DNA of 64,000 bases from JANXVR01 sp034667405. Lineage in GTDB: Bacteria; Actinomycetota; UBA4738; HRBIN12. Where the stretch lies: contig JAXDJX010000007.1 of assembly GCA_034667405.1 (NCBI GenBank), positions 1 to 64,000 of the forward strand. Reading direction: 5' to 3'. Made by a program: the position numbers and the translations under genes. Below the pieces are notes generated by a model that made no database searches, was not told where the DNA came from, and was given only the letters and a program-made list of their open reading frames with translations. Below, piece after piece: positions 16,309 through 25,161 of this stretch. Each line of letters starts with the position of its first letter. The first letter of the stretch is position 1.

Positions 16309-16417
16309 ACCCCGCCCGCCCCCTGGTCTCACCCCTTCCCGTTCCGGGGTCAAGACTCACGGTCTTTCTACCGATGAAGGGTCTAGACCCAACGGCCCCG
16401 ACCAGAAGGACGAGTGA

Positions 16418-17128
16418 GTGAGCATCCCCCGGACAGATGCCGGCGCGACCAGCGTCGGCCGCTCTCACGAACGAGTGCATCCGACCGTGCATCACGCGGT
16501 CGAGTCGCTCCTGCTCGAAGAGCGCACGAAATGGGCGATGCACATCCACGACGGCCTCACGCAGTCGGTCACCAGCGCCATCCTGGAGCTCCAGACGTTC
16601 CGCCACCGGATCGAACAGGATCCCGTGGAAGCGGCCGCGACCTTACGGGTCATCGAGGACACGATCCGCGAGGACCTTCGCCGGATCCGAGCCGTCCTGT
16701 TCGAACTTCAGGAGGGCCAGGTGCAACCCGAGCCTGCGTTCGCGACGTTCGTGAACGGCTTGGTTGAGCGCTGGAGGCTGCCGGCTCGAGTGTCGGTCGA
16801 AGGAGATCTTTCGTTCGTTGTTCCCGCCGTCATCGAAGCGGCGGAGGGCATCGTTGCAGAGGCCATCACGAACGCAGCAAAGCATTCCGGAGCCACTGAC
16901 GTCGCCGTCAGGGTTCGCACCGGAGTGGGCACGATCACCATCGAAGTTAAGGACCGCGGACGGGGGATCCCGCTCGCTGCAGTACAAGACCCGGATCAGC
17001 ACTTCGGCCTGCGGATGATGAAAGCCCGCGCCGAGGAGATGGGAGGGACCATCGAAATCGGATCGACGCCCGGACGCGGCACCAATGTGGTCGCCGTGCT
17101 CCCCGTCGGAGGGCGAGGTGAAGCATGA
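16418..17128 (+). CDS. Sensor histidine kinase, NarL-type, without membrane input domain
   Basis: 236 aa. The HisKA_3 dimerisation region has WAMHIHDGLTQSVTSAILEL with the phospho-accepting His in IHDG, and the HATPase has EAITNAAKHSG (N box), VKDRGRGIPL and GLRMMKARAEEMGG. There is no transmembrane or recognisable input domain, so it may be cytosolic and sense through a partner. GTG at 16418. It overlaps the response regulator by 4 bp (ATGA), making a cognate pair. Confidence 0.92.
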   Translation: MSIPRTDAGATSVGRSHERVHPTVHHAVESLLLEERTKWAMHIHDGLTQSVTSAILELQTFRHRIEQDPVEAAATLRVIEDTIREDLRRIRAVLFELQEGQVQPEPAFATFVNGLVERWRLPARVSVEGDLSFVVPAVIEAAEGIVAEAITNAAKHSGATDVAVRVRTGVGTITIEVKDRGRGIPLAAVQDPDQHFGLRMMKARAEEMGGTIEIGSTPGRGTNVVAVLPVGGRGEA

Positions 17129-17811
17129 GGATCTTGATCGTTGACGACCACGCGCTCGTGCGCCGTGGCATGTACCACGTAGTGTTGGAAGGGTTCCCGG
17201 ATGCCGACGTCGTAGAAGCCGACGGCGCCGCCAGTGCGCTCGAACTCATGCGGCAGAAGGCGGCGGACATGGCCTTGGTCGATGTTCGGATGCCCGACGC
17301 CGATGGGCTGGAACTGCTCCGTTCAATGAAGGCGGAGTGGCCCGACGTCCCGGTGATCATGCTCTCGACCTACGAGAACGCGCCGTACGTGAAGCGCGCG
17401 CTATCGGACGGAGCCTCCGGCTACCTCCTGAAGGACGCCACTCCTGAGGACCTGGCACAAGCCATCAACGTGGCGATGTCGGGCAGCGGCAACGTCCTGA
17501 GCCCTCGCGTCATCCAGAACCTGTTCGATGACGCCATGGACACGGGCCCCGGCAGCAACGGCCACGGCACCAACAGGCGGAACGAGCTCAGCTTGACGGC
17601 TCGCGAGAACGACATCCTTGCGCTCCTGGCGGAAGGCAAGTCCAACCGTGAGATCGCCGGCCGACTCTTCCTGTCGGAGAAAACCGTCAAGGCGCACCTC
17701 GCAGCGATCTTCCGCAAGCTCGGTGTCACGAACCGGACGCAGGCGGCCATGGCCGCGGTGCACATGGGCGTGGGACCGGTCGTGCCCGGTTCGCTCGCGC
17801 AGGTCGACTGA
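17125..17811 (+). CDS. NarL/FixJ-family response regulator
   Basis: 228 aa. The receiver domain MRILIVDDHALVRRGM contains acidic DD and phospho-acceptor Asp in ALVDVRMPDADG, plus Lys in YLLKDA. A LuxR-type helix-turn-helix follows (LTARENDILALLAEGKSNRE ... SEKTVKAHL). It is partner to the kinase just upstream. Target genes are unknown. Confidence 0.94.
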   Translation: MRILIVDDHALVRRGMYHVVLEGFPDADVVEADGAASALELMRQKAADMALVDVRMPDADGLELLRSMKAEWPDVPVIMLSTYENAPYVKRALSDGASGYLLKDATPEDLAQAINVAMSGSGNVLSPRVIQNLFDDAMDTGPGSNGHGTNRRNELSLTARENDILALLAEGKSNREIAGRLFLSEKTVKAHLAAIFRKLGVTNRTQAAMAAVHMGVGPVVPGSLAQVD

Positions 17812-17824
17812 CGCTCGGGCGTTC

Positions 17825-18385
17825 TCAGGGACGGAAGTCGCGGAAGAACCTGCTGGGCGTGGGTCCACGCTGGCCTTGGTACTTGTTGCCTGCCGATCCA
17901 TAGGGTACGTCGGCTTCGGTCGTCAGCATGAAGAAGCTGATCTGCCCGATCTTCATGCCCGGATACAGGGTGATGGGAAGATTCGCGACGTTGCTCAGCT
18001 CGAGCGTCAGATGACCGTCCCATCCCGGATCGACGTATCCGGCGGTCGAGTGGATGAGCAATCCCAGGCGTCCGAGCGAGGACTTCCCCTCCAGCCGCGC
18101 GACCAGGTTGTTCGGTATGCCGACCCGCTCAGCCGTCGACCCAAGGACGAACTCCCCCGGGTGGAGGATGAACGCTTCATCTGCGTTGACCTCGACGAGT
18201 TCGGTGAGGTCGGGCATCTCCTGCTTCACGTCGATATAGGGGTACCGCGAGTTGGCGAAGACCCGGAACTGGTTATCGACGTGCAGGTCCACGGACGAGG
18301 GCTGGACGCTGGAGGGGTCGAACGGATCGATCACGATGCGTCCGGCATCGATCTGTTCACGGATGGTTCGGTCGGACAGGATCAT
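17825..18385 (-). CDS. dcd: dCTP deaminase
   Basis: The 186-aa trimeric enzyme of pyrimidine deoxynucleotide synthesis. It has MILSDRTIREQI, SSVDLHV, the active-site block LEGKSSLGRLGLLIHSTAGY and the C-terminal KYQGQRGPTPSRF that closes over the nucleotide. Actinobacterial homologues such as the M. tuberculosis enzyme are bifunctional and make dUMP directly; that activity is possible here but not determinable by eye. Candidate -10 TAGCAT lies 9 nt before the ATG. It is adjacent to trpD on the same strand, but trpD has its own promoter. Confidence 0.96.
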   Translation of the reverse strand: MILSDRTIREQIDAGRIVIDPFDPSSVQPSSVDLHVDNQFRVFANSRYPYIDVKQEMPDLTELVEVNADEAFILHPGEFVLGSTAERVGIPNNLVARLEGKSSLGRLGLLIHSTAGYVDPGWDGHLTLELSNVANLPITLYPGMKIGQISFFMLTTEADVPYGSAGNKYQGQRGPTPSRFFRDFRP

Positions 18386-18397
18386 CGGGCGGTGATG

Positions 18398-19417
18398 CTA
18401 CCCGCTTCGGGAGGCGGAGACCCAGGCCTCCAAGGTCCGAACCGCAGCGCCCGAATCGATCGCGTTCACCGCCATCGCGACCCCTTGCTCGATGTCCGCC
18501 GCCTTGCCTGCGACATCGAGTGCCGCTCCCGCGTTCAGAACCACCACGTCCCGCCGCGGCCCCTGCTCCCCTCCCAAGATCGACCGCGCGATCTCCGCGC
18601 TGTGGGTTGCGTCACCGCCCGCCAGATCTTCCAGTGTGCCTCGCGCGAAGCCGAGATCTGCCGGATCGAGGTGGGCCTCGCGCACCGATCCATCCCGAAC
18701 GTCGAACACCGTCGAGATGCCGGTCGTCGTGAGTTCGTCCAAGCCGTCTTCACCACGGAACAGCTTCGCTCGAACGCCCCTGCGCGCCAGAACCTCGGCC
18801 ATCAACGGGAGCATCCGCTCGTCCGACACGCCGATGACCTGTGCGAACGGTCGCGCAGGGTTCGTGATTGGCCCCAGGAAGTTGAAGACCGTTGGCGTAC
18901 CCAATTCGCGCCGGATCGGCCCTGCGTACTTCATCGAGGGATGGAAGGTCTGCGCGAACATGAACCCGATCCCCGCGTCGGCCAGACAGCGCTCCACGCC
19001 GGACGCGTCCAGATCGATGCGCAGACCGAGCGCTTCGAGCACATCGGCCGACCCGCACTGACTGCTGGCGGCTCGGTTCCCGTGCTTGGCCACAGGAGTT
19101 CCGGCGGCTGCGACGACGATGGCGCTCACGGTCGAGATGTTGAAGGTCCCGGAGCGATCCCCGCCCGTGCCGCAGGTGTCGACGACCGGCGCCGGGGGGC
19201 TCACCGACGTGGCGAACTCGAGCATGGTGGCCGCGAGGCCTTCGAGTTCGTCGGCGGTCTCGCCTTTGGTTCGAAGGGCAAGGAGGAAGGCGCCGATCTG
19301 AGCGGCGGAGGCTTCCCCGGCCATGATCTGGCGCATCGCCTCACGGGCCCGCTCGGTGGAAAGGTCCTCATGGGACGCGAGCAGCGACAGGGTGTGAGGC
19401 CAGAAGTTCGCGTCCAT
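18398..19417 (-). CDS. trpD: Anthranilate phosphoribosyltransferase
   Basis: The 339-aa second enzyme of tryptophan synthesis, joining anthranilate to PRPP. The PRPP-binding motif VDTCGTGGDRSGTFNISTVS, the KHGNRAASSQCGSADVLEAL block and the FNFLGPITNPARP motif are all present. ATG 19417 follows TAGCGT by 8 nt. No other trp genes are in the window. Confidence 0.97.
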   Translation of the reverse strand: MDANFWPHTLSLLASHEDLSTERAREAMRQIMAGEASAAQIGAFLLALRTKGETADELEGLAATMLEFATSVSPPAPVVDTCGTGGDRSGTFNISTVSAIVVAAAGTPVAKHGNRAASSQCGSADVLEALGLRIDLDASGVERCLADAGIGFMFAQTFHPSMKYAGPIRRELGTPTVFNFLGPITNPARPFAQVIGVSDERMLPLMAEVLARRGVRAKLFRGEDGLDELTTTGISTVFDVRDGSVREAHLDPADLGFARGTLEDLAGGDATHSAEIARSILGGEQGPRRDVVVLNAGAALDVAGKAADIEQGVAMAVNAIDSGAAVRTLEAWVSASRSG

Positions 19418-19425
19418 GGTGAGGA

Positions 19426-19431
19426 ACGCTA
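19426..19431 (-). promoter_or_regulatory. Leaderless -10 box for trpD
   Basis: On the minus strand TAGCGT is followed by 8 nt and the trpD ATG (19417). No ribosome site can fit between them. A plus-strand TACACT at 19470-19475 is a candidate -10 for the tRNA-Gly gene in the same intergenic stretch. Confidence 0.5.
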
Positions 19432-19507
19432 ACAGCCGGGCCGCTGTGCGCCAGGTCCGTCACGCTCGCTACACTGGTCGCCCGGACGGTCCCTGGGGAC
19501 CGCCCAC

Positions 19508-19578
19508 GCGGGTGTGGTTCAATGGCAGAACGTGAGCTTCCCAAGCTCGAGACGGGGGTTCGATTCCCCTCACCCGCT
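19508..19578 (+). tRNA. tRNA-Gly (anticodon CCC)
   Basis: A 71-nt cloverleaf. Acceptor GCGGGTG pairs with CACCCGC, D stem GTTC/GAAC, anticodon stem TGAGC/GCTCG with loop TTCCCAA (anticodon CCC), and T stem GGGGG/CCCCT around TTCGATT. The discriminator base is T and CCA is not encoded. Confidence 0.95.
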
Positions 19579-19590
19579 CCGGATCCTTGG

Positions 19591-21150
19591 TTACAGACTC
19601 GGCGCGGGGCTCGGCACCACCGATGGGACCGTCGCCCTCGGCGGGATGATGACGTTAGTCACGGTCTGGGGAGCCGCTGGCGTCGGTGGCGGCACCGCGA
19701 GCACAGTACAGCCCGGCGTACCGGTCGAACTTGGGTTGCACGCCGACTGAGCCGACCTGCCATTGGTGGTCACCAGGACCGAGATGTAGCGAGCCGTCGG
19801 ATCCAACGCGAACGTCTCCGCCATGGAGACGGCTCCCGAGGCGTTCCCATTCCGAGTCACGTCCCCCACCAGCGTCCCGACCTGATCGCCGGCACCGTAT
19901 TCGCGCATGGTGACGTTGACCGCGTGCCCCGCGCCGATGTTCGTCGCGTCCACCCGCATCGTGGCAGTGACCGGCGTGGCCGAGGTGTCGAACGTGACGG
20001 CAGCAGCAGGAACGCTGCGCCCACCCTCGGAGAGCGGAGGGATCACGCCGGCCATCAGGGCGAGTCCGAACAAGATCGCCGAGACGGCGGCGGCCCACCG
20101 GAACATGATGAGCCGACTCTCGTAGAGGGTCCGCAGCACGAAGGTGTCGTTCATGTTCGCCGCAGGATCGCGGACCGCGAAGAGCGGGATAGCACCGAAC
20201 GAGATGCCGGCAATGGCCAGAACCAACGCGAGGCCCAACCAACCCGGCGTCTCTCGCGCCGCCAGGCGCAGGGCGCCGCTCGCCCATCCCAGCGCCAACA
20301 GGCCCGCGAGGACCACGGCCTCCGTTGCGATCAGGGTCCAGGTCCGGTGTTCGACGCGAGCGATCTCGGCAGCCGGTGCCATATCCGCGAGCGCGGACGT
20401 TTCGACGGCCATGTCCCAGCCGTCGACGGGGCTGCCGTAGGCGATCGCCGCCTCGGGAGCGCCCGTGCCCGTGAACAAGGTCTCGTGGGTCACGGCCGGC
20501 GAACCTTCCGGCTTCGGGCAGGTGATGACCACCCGCCACGGCTCCGCCAGGACGACGGTTCGCGCGTCGTAGACAGGGGTCGTTCGGATAGCGTCGATCA
20601 TCGCTTCATCGGTGGGGTCGGCGATGGCCAGTCGGGCCGAGAGTTCATCGAGCCGATAGACACCCTGAGGGACGATCCTGGTTCGTTGCGAGGGACGGGT
20701 GAGGACTGCCGTGGGCTGGCGTCCGGCCTCTACCAGCGTGGGGCCGCCATTCTCGTCGTCGTCGATGATCAGCACGTCGTCGCTAGCGCCGGCCATCACG
20801 TGGGAGGTGCCCACGCGTGCGGCCACGCGGTCGATCGCCGGCTCGGTGCTCCGGAGATCGTCCAACTCGTAATGGCCCGGCGCGCGCGTAACGGAGTGCT
20901 GAGACATCAGGACCACGGGCAGATCCTGAGGCTCAGCGACTCCGGACAGGATCCGAGCCACATGGCTCGAACTCCGACTCGATGCGTCACCTAAGTCGGC
21001 TACTGCCGAGATGACGTCTTCGGTGATGGCCAGGTAGGCGGCCGGCCTCGGCAACATCGCCCGTTCCGAACGCACCTGGGCGGTTACATCCACGGGGAGC
21101 ATGTCCCCATGCCGGCGGTGCGAAGGGTCAACGCACAGATACCTGGTCAT
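19591..21150 (-). CDS. Unknown membrane protein, 519 aa
   Basis: I do not recognise a family. An N-terminal soluble region of about 280 residues contains an acidic run (LIIDDDENGG) and WRVVITCPKPEG. It is followed by three hydrophobic segments (about 286-302, 320-338, 363-386) and a C-terminal region that looks like an extracellular beta domain with two Cys and a Pro/Thr-rich tail (PPPTPAAPQTVTNVIIPPR). ATG at 21150 has a good AAGGAG site. It lies 10 bp after the 92-aa membrane gene, so the two are likely one operon. Possibly a surface or sensory protein; function unknown. Confidence 0.75.
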   Translation of the reverse strand: MTRYLCVDPSHRRHGDMLPVDVTAQVRSERAMLPRPAAYLAITEDVISAVADLGDASSRSSSHVARILSGVAEPQDLPVVLMSQHSVTRAPGHYELDDLRSTEPAIDRVAARVGTSHVMAGASDDVLIIDDDENGGPTLVEAGRQPTAVLTRPSQRTRIVPQGVYRLDELSARLAIADPTDEAMIDAIRTTPVYDARTVVLAEPWRVVITCPKPEGSPAVTHETLFTGTGAPEAAIAYGSPVDGWDMAVETSALADMAPAAEIARVEHRTWTLIATEAVVLAGLLALGWASGALRLAARETPGWLGLALVLAIAGISFGAIPLFAVRDPAANMNDTFVLRTLYESRLIMFRWAAAVSAILFGLALMAGVIPPLSEGGRSVPAAAVTFDTSATPVTATMRVDATNIGAGHAVNVTMREYGAGDQVGTLVGDVTRNGNASGAVSMAETFALDPTARYISVLVTTNGRSAQSACNPSSTGTPGCTVLAVPPPTPAAPQTVTNVIIPPRATVPSVVPSPAPSL

Positions 21151-21160
21151 CGTCAGCTCC

Positions 21161-21439
21161 TTAGAGGGTGAAGCCGCTGTCGCTGCGCTCCTCGGTACGA
21201 ACCTGTCCCGAAGGCGTCGCTTGGATGCTCTCCTGCGTCACGCTCCGGTTACGACCCGACAAGGCCATGAGGATCAGGCCGATGACGGCGCAACCGATGC
21301 CGACGATGAGGAGGATCATGCCGCCGGTGTGGATGTTGAACCCCGTCGTGTGGACATGCACGGCGAATCGCATGATGGCGCCGATGACACCGAGCACGAT
21401 GCCGAAAACCAGCAAGCCCGTTCCTGTGGTTCTGTTCAT
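21161..21439 (-). CDS. Small two-helix membrane protein (DUF6458-like)
   Basis: 92 aa. There are two hydrophobic helices (TGLLVFGIVLGVIGAIMRFA and GGMILLIVGIGCAVIGLILM) separated by a His-containing loop VHVHTTGFNIHTGG. This resembles the small DUF6458 actinobacterial membrane proteins, whose function is unknown. A short polar tail ends the protein. It is the first gene of a probable two-gene operon with the 519-aa protein. Confidence 0.75.
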   Translation of the reverse strand: MNRTTGTGLLVFGIVLGVIGAIMRFAVHVHTTGFNIHTGGMILLIVGIGCAVIGLILMALSGRNRSVTQESIQATPSGQVRTEERSDSGFTL

Positions 21440-21527
21440 CGTCTCCTCCGTTCGTCGGGGCGGGGCACGCGTTGAGCGAGCCCCAGACCCGGACCTCGGC
21501 CCCTAGGATTCCCCGCTCAGCAGCCTT

Positions 21528-22247
21528 TCAAACCCCACCGTCGAGGTATCGCGGGGCCGTCGGACAGAGGTCGCGGAGCGGGCATACTCGGCAGCGAGGG
21601 ATGGGAGCCTTACAGATCTCCCGGCCCAATCGGATGAACGCGACGTGCAGGGGGGTTCGGAGGCCGTCCGGCACCAGCTCGTGGAGGATCCGATCGGCCC
21701 GTTCGGCGGACGCCTTCGCCGGGATGATCCCGAGGCGGCGCGTGACGCGATGGACGTGTGTGTCTACCGGGAGCGCGTCGCGACCCAGCGCGAAGCTGAG
21801 CACCACCGCCGCGGTCTTCGGGCCGACGCCCGGGAGCGAGGTGAGGTAGGCACGCGCTTCAGAGTCTGGAAGTCCGCGCAGACGCTCGAGGGAATAGGCG
21901 CCCTCACGCCCGTGGATCTCCCTGAGGATCGCCTGGATCCGCGGCGCCTTCTGATTCGCGAGTCCGCCGCTGCGGATGACGTCTGCAAGTGCCGGAGCGG
22001 GGATCGAGGCCACGTCCTCCCACCGCGGCAGTGCAGCGTGCAGATCGGCGGCCGCCCGCTCGGCGTTCGTGTCGGACGTGTGTTGGCTGAGCACCGTGAG
22101 CACCAACTCGTCCAAGGGGTCGACGCGCCGCGGTGGCGCGAACACCGTCTCTCCGAAATAGGTCTGCAACCGCTTGAGGATGGCGCGGATCCGGCGCCGA
22201 TCGGCGTTCGGCGTTTCGGGCGGACCGGGATAGGAGCGCGCGCTCAC
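21528..22247 (-). CDS. nth: Endonuclease III (DNA glycosylase/AP lyase)
   Basis: A 239-aa base-excision repair enzyme that removes oxidised pyrimidines. The helix-hairpin-helix LPGVGPKTAAVV carries the catalytic Lys, and LPVDTHVHRV the catalytic Asp. The [4Fe-4S] cluster ligands CKAPIPRCRVCPLRDLC fit C-X6-C-X2-C-X5-C. The GTG start overlaps the dnaB stop (GTGA), so it is coupled to dnaB, which is an unusual neighbour. The very long open frame further upstream is antisense noise over dnaB. Confidence 0.95.
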   Translation of the reverse strand: MSARSYPGPPETPNADRRRIRAILKRLQTYFGETVFAPPRRVDPLDELVLTVLSQHTSDTNAERAAADLHAALPRWEDVASIPAPALADVIRSGGLANQKAPRIQAILREIHGREGAYSLERLRGLPDSEARAYLTSLPGVGPKTAAVVLSFALGRDALPVDTHVHRVTRRLGIIPAKASAERADRILHELVPDGLRTPLHVAFIRLGREICKAPIPRCRVCPLRDLCPTAPRYLDGGV

Positions 22248-23602
22248 TGCTCCATCGAACGCGCGGCGTTGCGGAACTGCGTGAGCGCGGGCTCGAAGTT
22301 CAGGTTCACCGAACCGGTGGGGCCGTTCCGGTGCTTGGAGATGATGAGTTCGGCCATGCGCTTCTTCTCCGGGTCGACGTCGTCCCGGTGGATGAACATG
22401 ACCACGTCCGAGTCCTGTTCGATGGCGCCCGATTCGCGGAGGTCGGAGAGCTGCGGCCGCTTGTCCGCGCGTGTCTCCGGGTTTCGGTTGAGCTGGCTGA
22501 GCGCCACCACGGGGATGTGCAGCTCCTTCGCGAGGAGCTTCAGCGAACGGCTGATCTCCGCAACCTCCTGCTGCCGGCTGTCGGGGCGTCGAGCCGCGGC
22601 CGAGGTCATGAGCTGAAGGTAGTCGACGATGATGAGCTCCAGCCCGCCCCGCCCCGAACGCATCCGGCGTGCCTTCGCCCTGATGTCGACGATGTTCACG
22701 TTGCCGGAGTCGACGATGTGCAGCGGCGCGTCGTGCAGCGTCTCGGCGGCGTGCACCACGTTCTGCCAGTCCTGCGGGCCGACGCGCTTGTTCCGGATGC
22801 GATCCCACGGCACTCGCGCTTCCGCGCAGAGCACGCGCATGCCGATCTCCGTCCGCGACATCTCGAGTGAGAACACGGCGACCGAATGGCCCTCGACGGC
22901 GACGTTGCGAGCCATGTTCATGGCGAGCGAAGACTTACCGACGCCGGGACGCGCCGCGATCACCACGAGGTTGCCGGGTTGCAGACCGGAGGTGAGGTCG
23001 TCCAGATCCCGGAACCCGGTGGGCAGGCCGGTGTAGGCCGAAGTCCGGTTCTGCATGGACTCCAGATCGAGCATGGCTTGATCGACCAGATCGCGCAGAA
23101 CGGCGGTTTCATCGCGATCCTCCCGCCGGGCCACGTCGTAGATGCGCTGTTCAGCGTCGTCAGCGACGGAATCGGCGTCGTCGCCAGTGCCGTAGGCGAG
23201 TTCCATGATGTCGGCGGCCGCGGTGATGAGCCGGCGCCGAAGTGCCGACTTCGCAACGATCTCAGCGTAGTGCGGCGCCGAGCCCGGCGTCGGCACGTTA
23301 TCGACCAGGTCACGGACGTAGAGGTGCCCTCCGACATCTTCGAGGATGCCTTCGCGACGCAGGGCCTCCACCGCTGTGATGATGTCGACGGGCTCGCCCC
23401 GGCCGTAGAGGCCGCGCAGGGTTCCGTAGATCCTGCCGTTCGCACCGCGGTAGAAATCCTCTGGTTGCAGGATCTCGACCACGTCGGCGATAGCGTCGGC
23501 GGAGAGCATCATGGCCCCGAGGACCGACTCCTCCGCCTCGAGGTTCTGCGGCGGGACCCGATGATCGCGACGAACCTGGAGATCCTCGATCGTTCGCGCC
23601 AC
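22244..23602 (-). CDS. dnaB: Replicative DNA helicase DnaB
   Basis: A 452-aa hexameric helicase that unwinds DNA at the replication fork. The N-terminal DnaB domain (PPQNLEAEESVLGAMM...) is followed by the RecA-like motor with Walker A AARPGVGKSSLAMN, Walker B LELIIVDYLQLM and VVALSQLNR. No intein interrupts the motor. GTG at 23602 has a GAGGGGG site; GTG at 23608 is an alternative. In most actinobacteria dnaB directly follows rplI; here 3.2 kb of other genes separate them. Confidence 0.97.
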   Translation of the reverse strand: MARTIEDLQVRRDHRVPPQNLEAEESVLGAMMLSADAIADVVEILQPEDFYRGANGRIYGTLRGLYGRGEPVDIITAVEALRREGILEDVGGHLYVRDLVDNVPTPGSAPHYAEIVAKSALRRRLITAAADIMELAYGTGDDADSVADDAEQRIYDVARREDRDETAVLRDLVDQAMLDLESMQNRTSAYTGLPTGFRDLDDLTSGLQPGNLVVIAARPGVGKSSLAMNMARNVAVEGHSVAVFSLEMSRTEIGMRVLCAEARVPWDRIRNKRVGPQDWQNVVHAAETLHDAPLHIVDSGNVNIVDIRAKARRMRSGRGGLELIIVDYLQLMTSAAARRPDSRQQEVAEISRSLKLLAKELHIPVVALSQLNRNPETRADKRPQLSDLRESGAIEQDSDVVMFIHRDDVDPEKKRMAELIISKHRNGPTGSVNLNFEPALTQFRNAARSMEQ

Positions 23603-23802
23603 GCTCACCCCCTCTCGCAAAACACCGACCTCAACCACGGGACGCTACCTGTCCCCCACCCGACCCACAGTGGGAAAACCCTGTGGATTCACGAACCGCA
23701 GGTGGGAACGCGAAGTTTCTTGGCACTCCGGGGCTGACCTGGGTTGTCGTTGTGTGGATAACCATGGGGACAAGTGTGAATTACACCTCTGACATTCTGG
23801 GG

Positions 23803-23921
23803 GGTGCGTGGGAACCGGGAGGGTGCGGTGGGCGGTCGGGGCGTCTCGCGGGCTGCTCGGACACCTTTAGGATCGCCCTCCGGGGTCATGACCAGGGGGG
23901 TTCCGGCGCCTCGACGACGCC
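23803..23921 (+). repeat. Inverted repeat copy A flanking the dnaB-rplI island
   Basis: About 119 bp matching the reverse complement of 26709-26826. A 47-bp stretch (A from 23820) agrees at about 40 positions by hand count. GCGGGCTGCTCGGA (23848-23861) and a 17-bp block at 23905-23921 are identical, and the spacing is collinear to within one base. Each copy has a short palindrome at the same place (GGTCATGACC here). Substitutions do not follow codon third positions, so it is probably not coding. The rest of the 429-bp gap between dnaB and the VOC gene shows no gene. Confidence 0.8.
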
Positions 23922-24031
23922 CGGCGAGCCACTCCCTCCCTGGTCACCGCCTCACCCTTCGCTACGGCTTCTCGTTTACACCGGACTTCGAAGCACCGGG
24001 CACTTGATGTCCAGGCATCACGGATGAAGCA

Positions 24032-24412
24032 TCAGAGTGGGTCAAGGCGGGCCTTCAGCAAGCAGAACTCATTGCCTTCGGGGTCGGCAAGCACGTGCCA
24101 CGGCTCCTCCCCTGTCTGACCGATGTCGGCCGGGCGCGCACCGAGCTTCAGAAGGCGTTCGAGCTCGGCGCCTTGATCGCGGTCGGTGGCGTTGACGTCG
24201 ATGTGCAGCCGGGATTTCCCCTTCTCCGGCTCACCCCTGCTACTGAGGATGATCGTCGGCTGCGGACCGCCGAACCCTTCGCGCGGCCCGATCTCCACTG
24301 AGCCGTCGTCCTCGCGATCGAGCACGACGAAGTCCAGGACCTCACACCAGAACCGTGCCAACAGCTCAGGGTCGCTGCAAGCGAGCACGAGCTCACTGAT
24401 ACGACATGCCAT
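24032..24412 (-). CDS. VOC family (glyoxalase-like) protein
   Basis: 126 aa. It has the paired beta-alpha-beta-beta-beta layout of vicinal-oxygen-chelate proteins: ELVLACSDPELLARFWCEVL at the start, RLHIDVNATDRDQGAELERL in the middle and WHVLADPEGNEFCLL at the end. Candidate metal ligands are the His in LHIDV and the Glu in EGNEFC. The actual reaction (lyase, dioxygenase or antibiotic-binding) cannot be told. It is the only minus-strand gene of the island between dnaB and rplI. The 350 bp upstream to the next gene holds no visible feature. Confidence 0.85.
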   Translation of the reverse strand: MACRISELVLACSDPELLARFWCEVLDFVVLDREDDGSVEIGPREGFGGPQPTIILSSRGEPEKGKSRLHIDVNATDRDQGAELERLLKLGARPADIGQTGEEPWHVLADPEGNEFCLLKARLDPL

Positions 24413-24761
24413 TGTCGAAACCTGCTCTCAGCCTGGGACTGCCGAGACGCCACATCCGAACCTCATTGGCTCCCAGCAGTGAAACGATCCCGTGACTCTA
24501 GCGGAGGAGACGACGCACGGGCGGAATGACTTCAGGGCCGCCCAGCGGCCGATGGGAGGGTTCGCCCTCGTGCTGACGCTTTGCCCTCGTTCAGAGGTTT
24601 GTGGCACAAGATCGCCTGCTGTTCGCGGCATCGGCGCGCGCTAGTGCGCGCCGCGAGGGGAGGGCGATCGCCCGACTGTCAGCCCGTACCATCTTCGGGA
24701 AGGGCGCTCGCTTTGGTACCCGAGCGCGTCGATCGCGGCATAGAGAATGGAGGCCGGAGCT

Positions 24762-25109
24762 GTGGGTGAGATCGTAGGAATCGCTCGCTTCAAGTTCCAC
24801 GAGGGCAAGGCCGAGGAGTACAAGCGCTTGTCCGCTGAGGCCATGGAGATCGTGCAGACCAAGGACAGCGGAACGCGGCAGTTCGACACCTACCTCAACG
24901 ACGACGAGACCGAGTGCGTGGTCATCGAGCGGTACCGGGACTCCGCAGCGGCCATCGAGCACTGGGAGAACGTTCGGGACCTATCCGAAGACATCCTTGC
25001 GATGGTCTCCGTTGTTCACGGCGAGCTCCTCGGCGATGCGAGTGCAGAGCTGCGGGCGAACCTGGTGGACGGCCCGGTCCAGCTCTTCACGCCGTATCAA
25101 TCGATGTAG
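24762..25109 (+). CDS. Putative antibiotic biosynthesis monooxygenase (ABM) family protein
   Basis: 115 aa. It has a ferredoxin-like ABM fold pattern: VGIARFKFHEGKAEEYKRLS, TRQFDTYLNDDETECVVIER and YRDSAAAIEHWENV. Such small dimers include quinol monooxygenases and heme-degrading enzymes; no specific substrate can be assigned. GTG at 24762 is preferred because a GGAGGCCGGAG site precedes it by about 8 nt; ATG at 24747 is the alternative. It is the first of four plus-strand genes in the island. Confidence 0.75.
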   Translation: MGEIVGIARFKFHEGKAEEYKRLSAEAMEIVQTKDSGTRQFDTYLNDDETECVVIERYRDSAAAIEHWENVRDLSEDILAMVSVVHGELLGDASAELRANLVDGPVQLFTPYQSM

Positions 25110-25161
25110 GTACCGATGCCGTCGACGGAGCCGCTAGGGTGGCCACCGAAGGGGTGAGGTG

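Noticed and set aside
21528..22808. A 426-codon nth with a long N-terminal extension
   Set aside because: The extension is out of frame across dnaB; a GTGA overlap gives the normal 239-aa size.
23610..24030. Short frames in the repeat A region
   Set aside because: The two repeat copies read in the same frame differ mostly by amino-acid changes, so coding is not preserved.
24428..24761. Short frames in the 350-bp gap after the VOC gene
   Set aside because: No ribosome sites, biased composition and no resemblance to known proteins.
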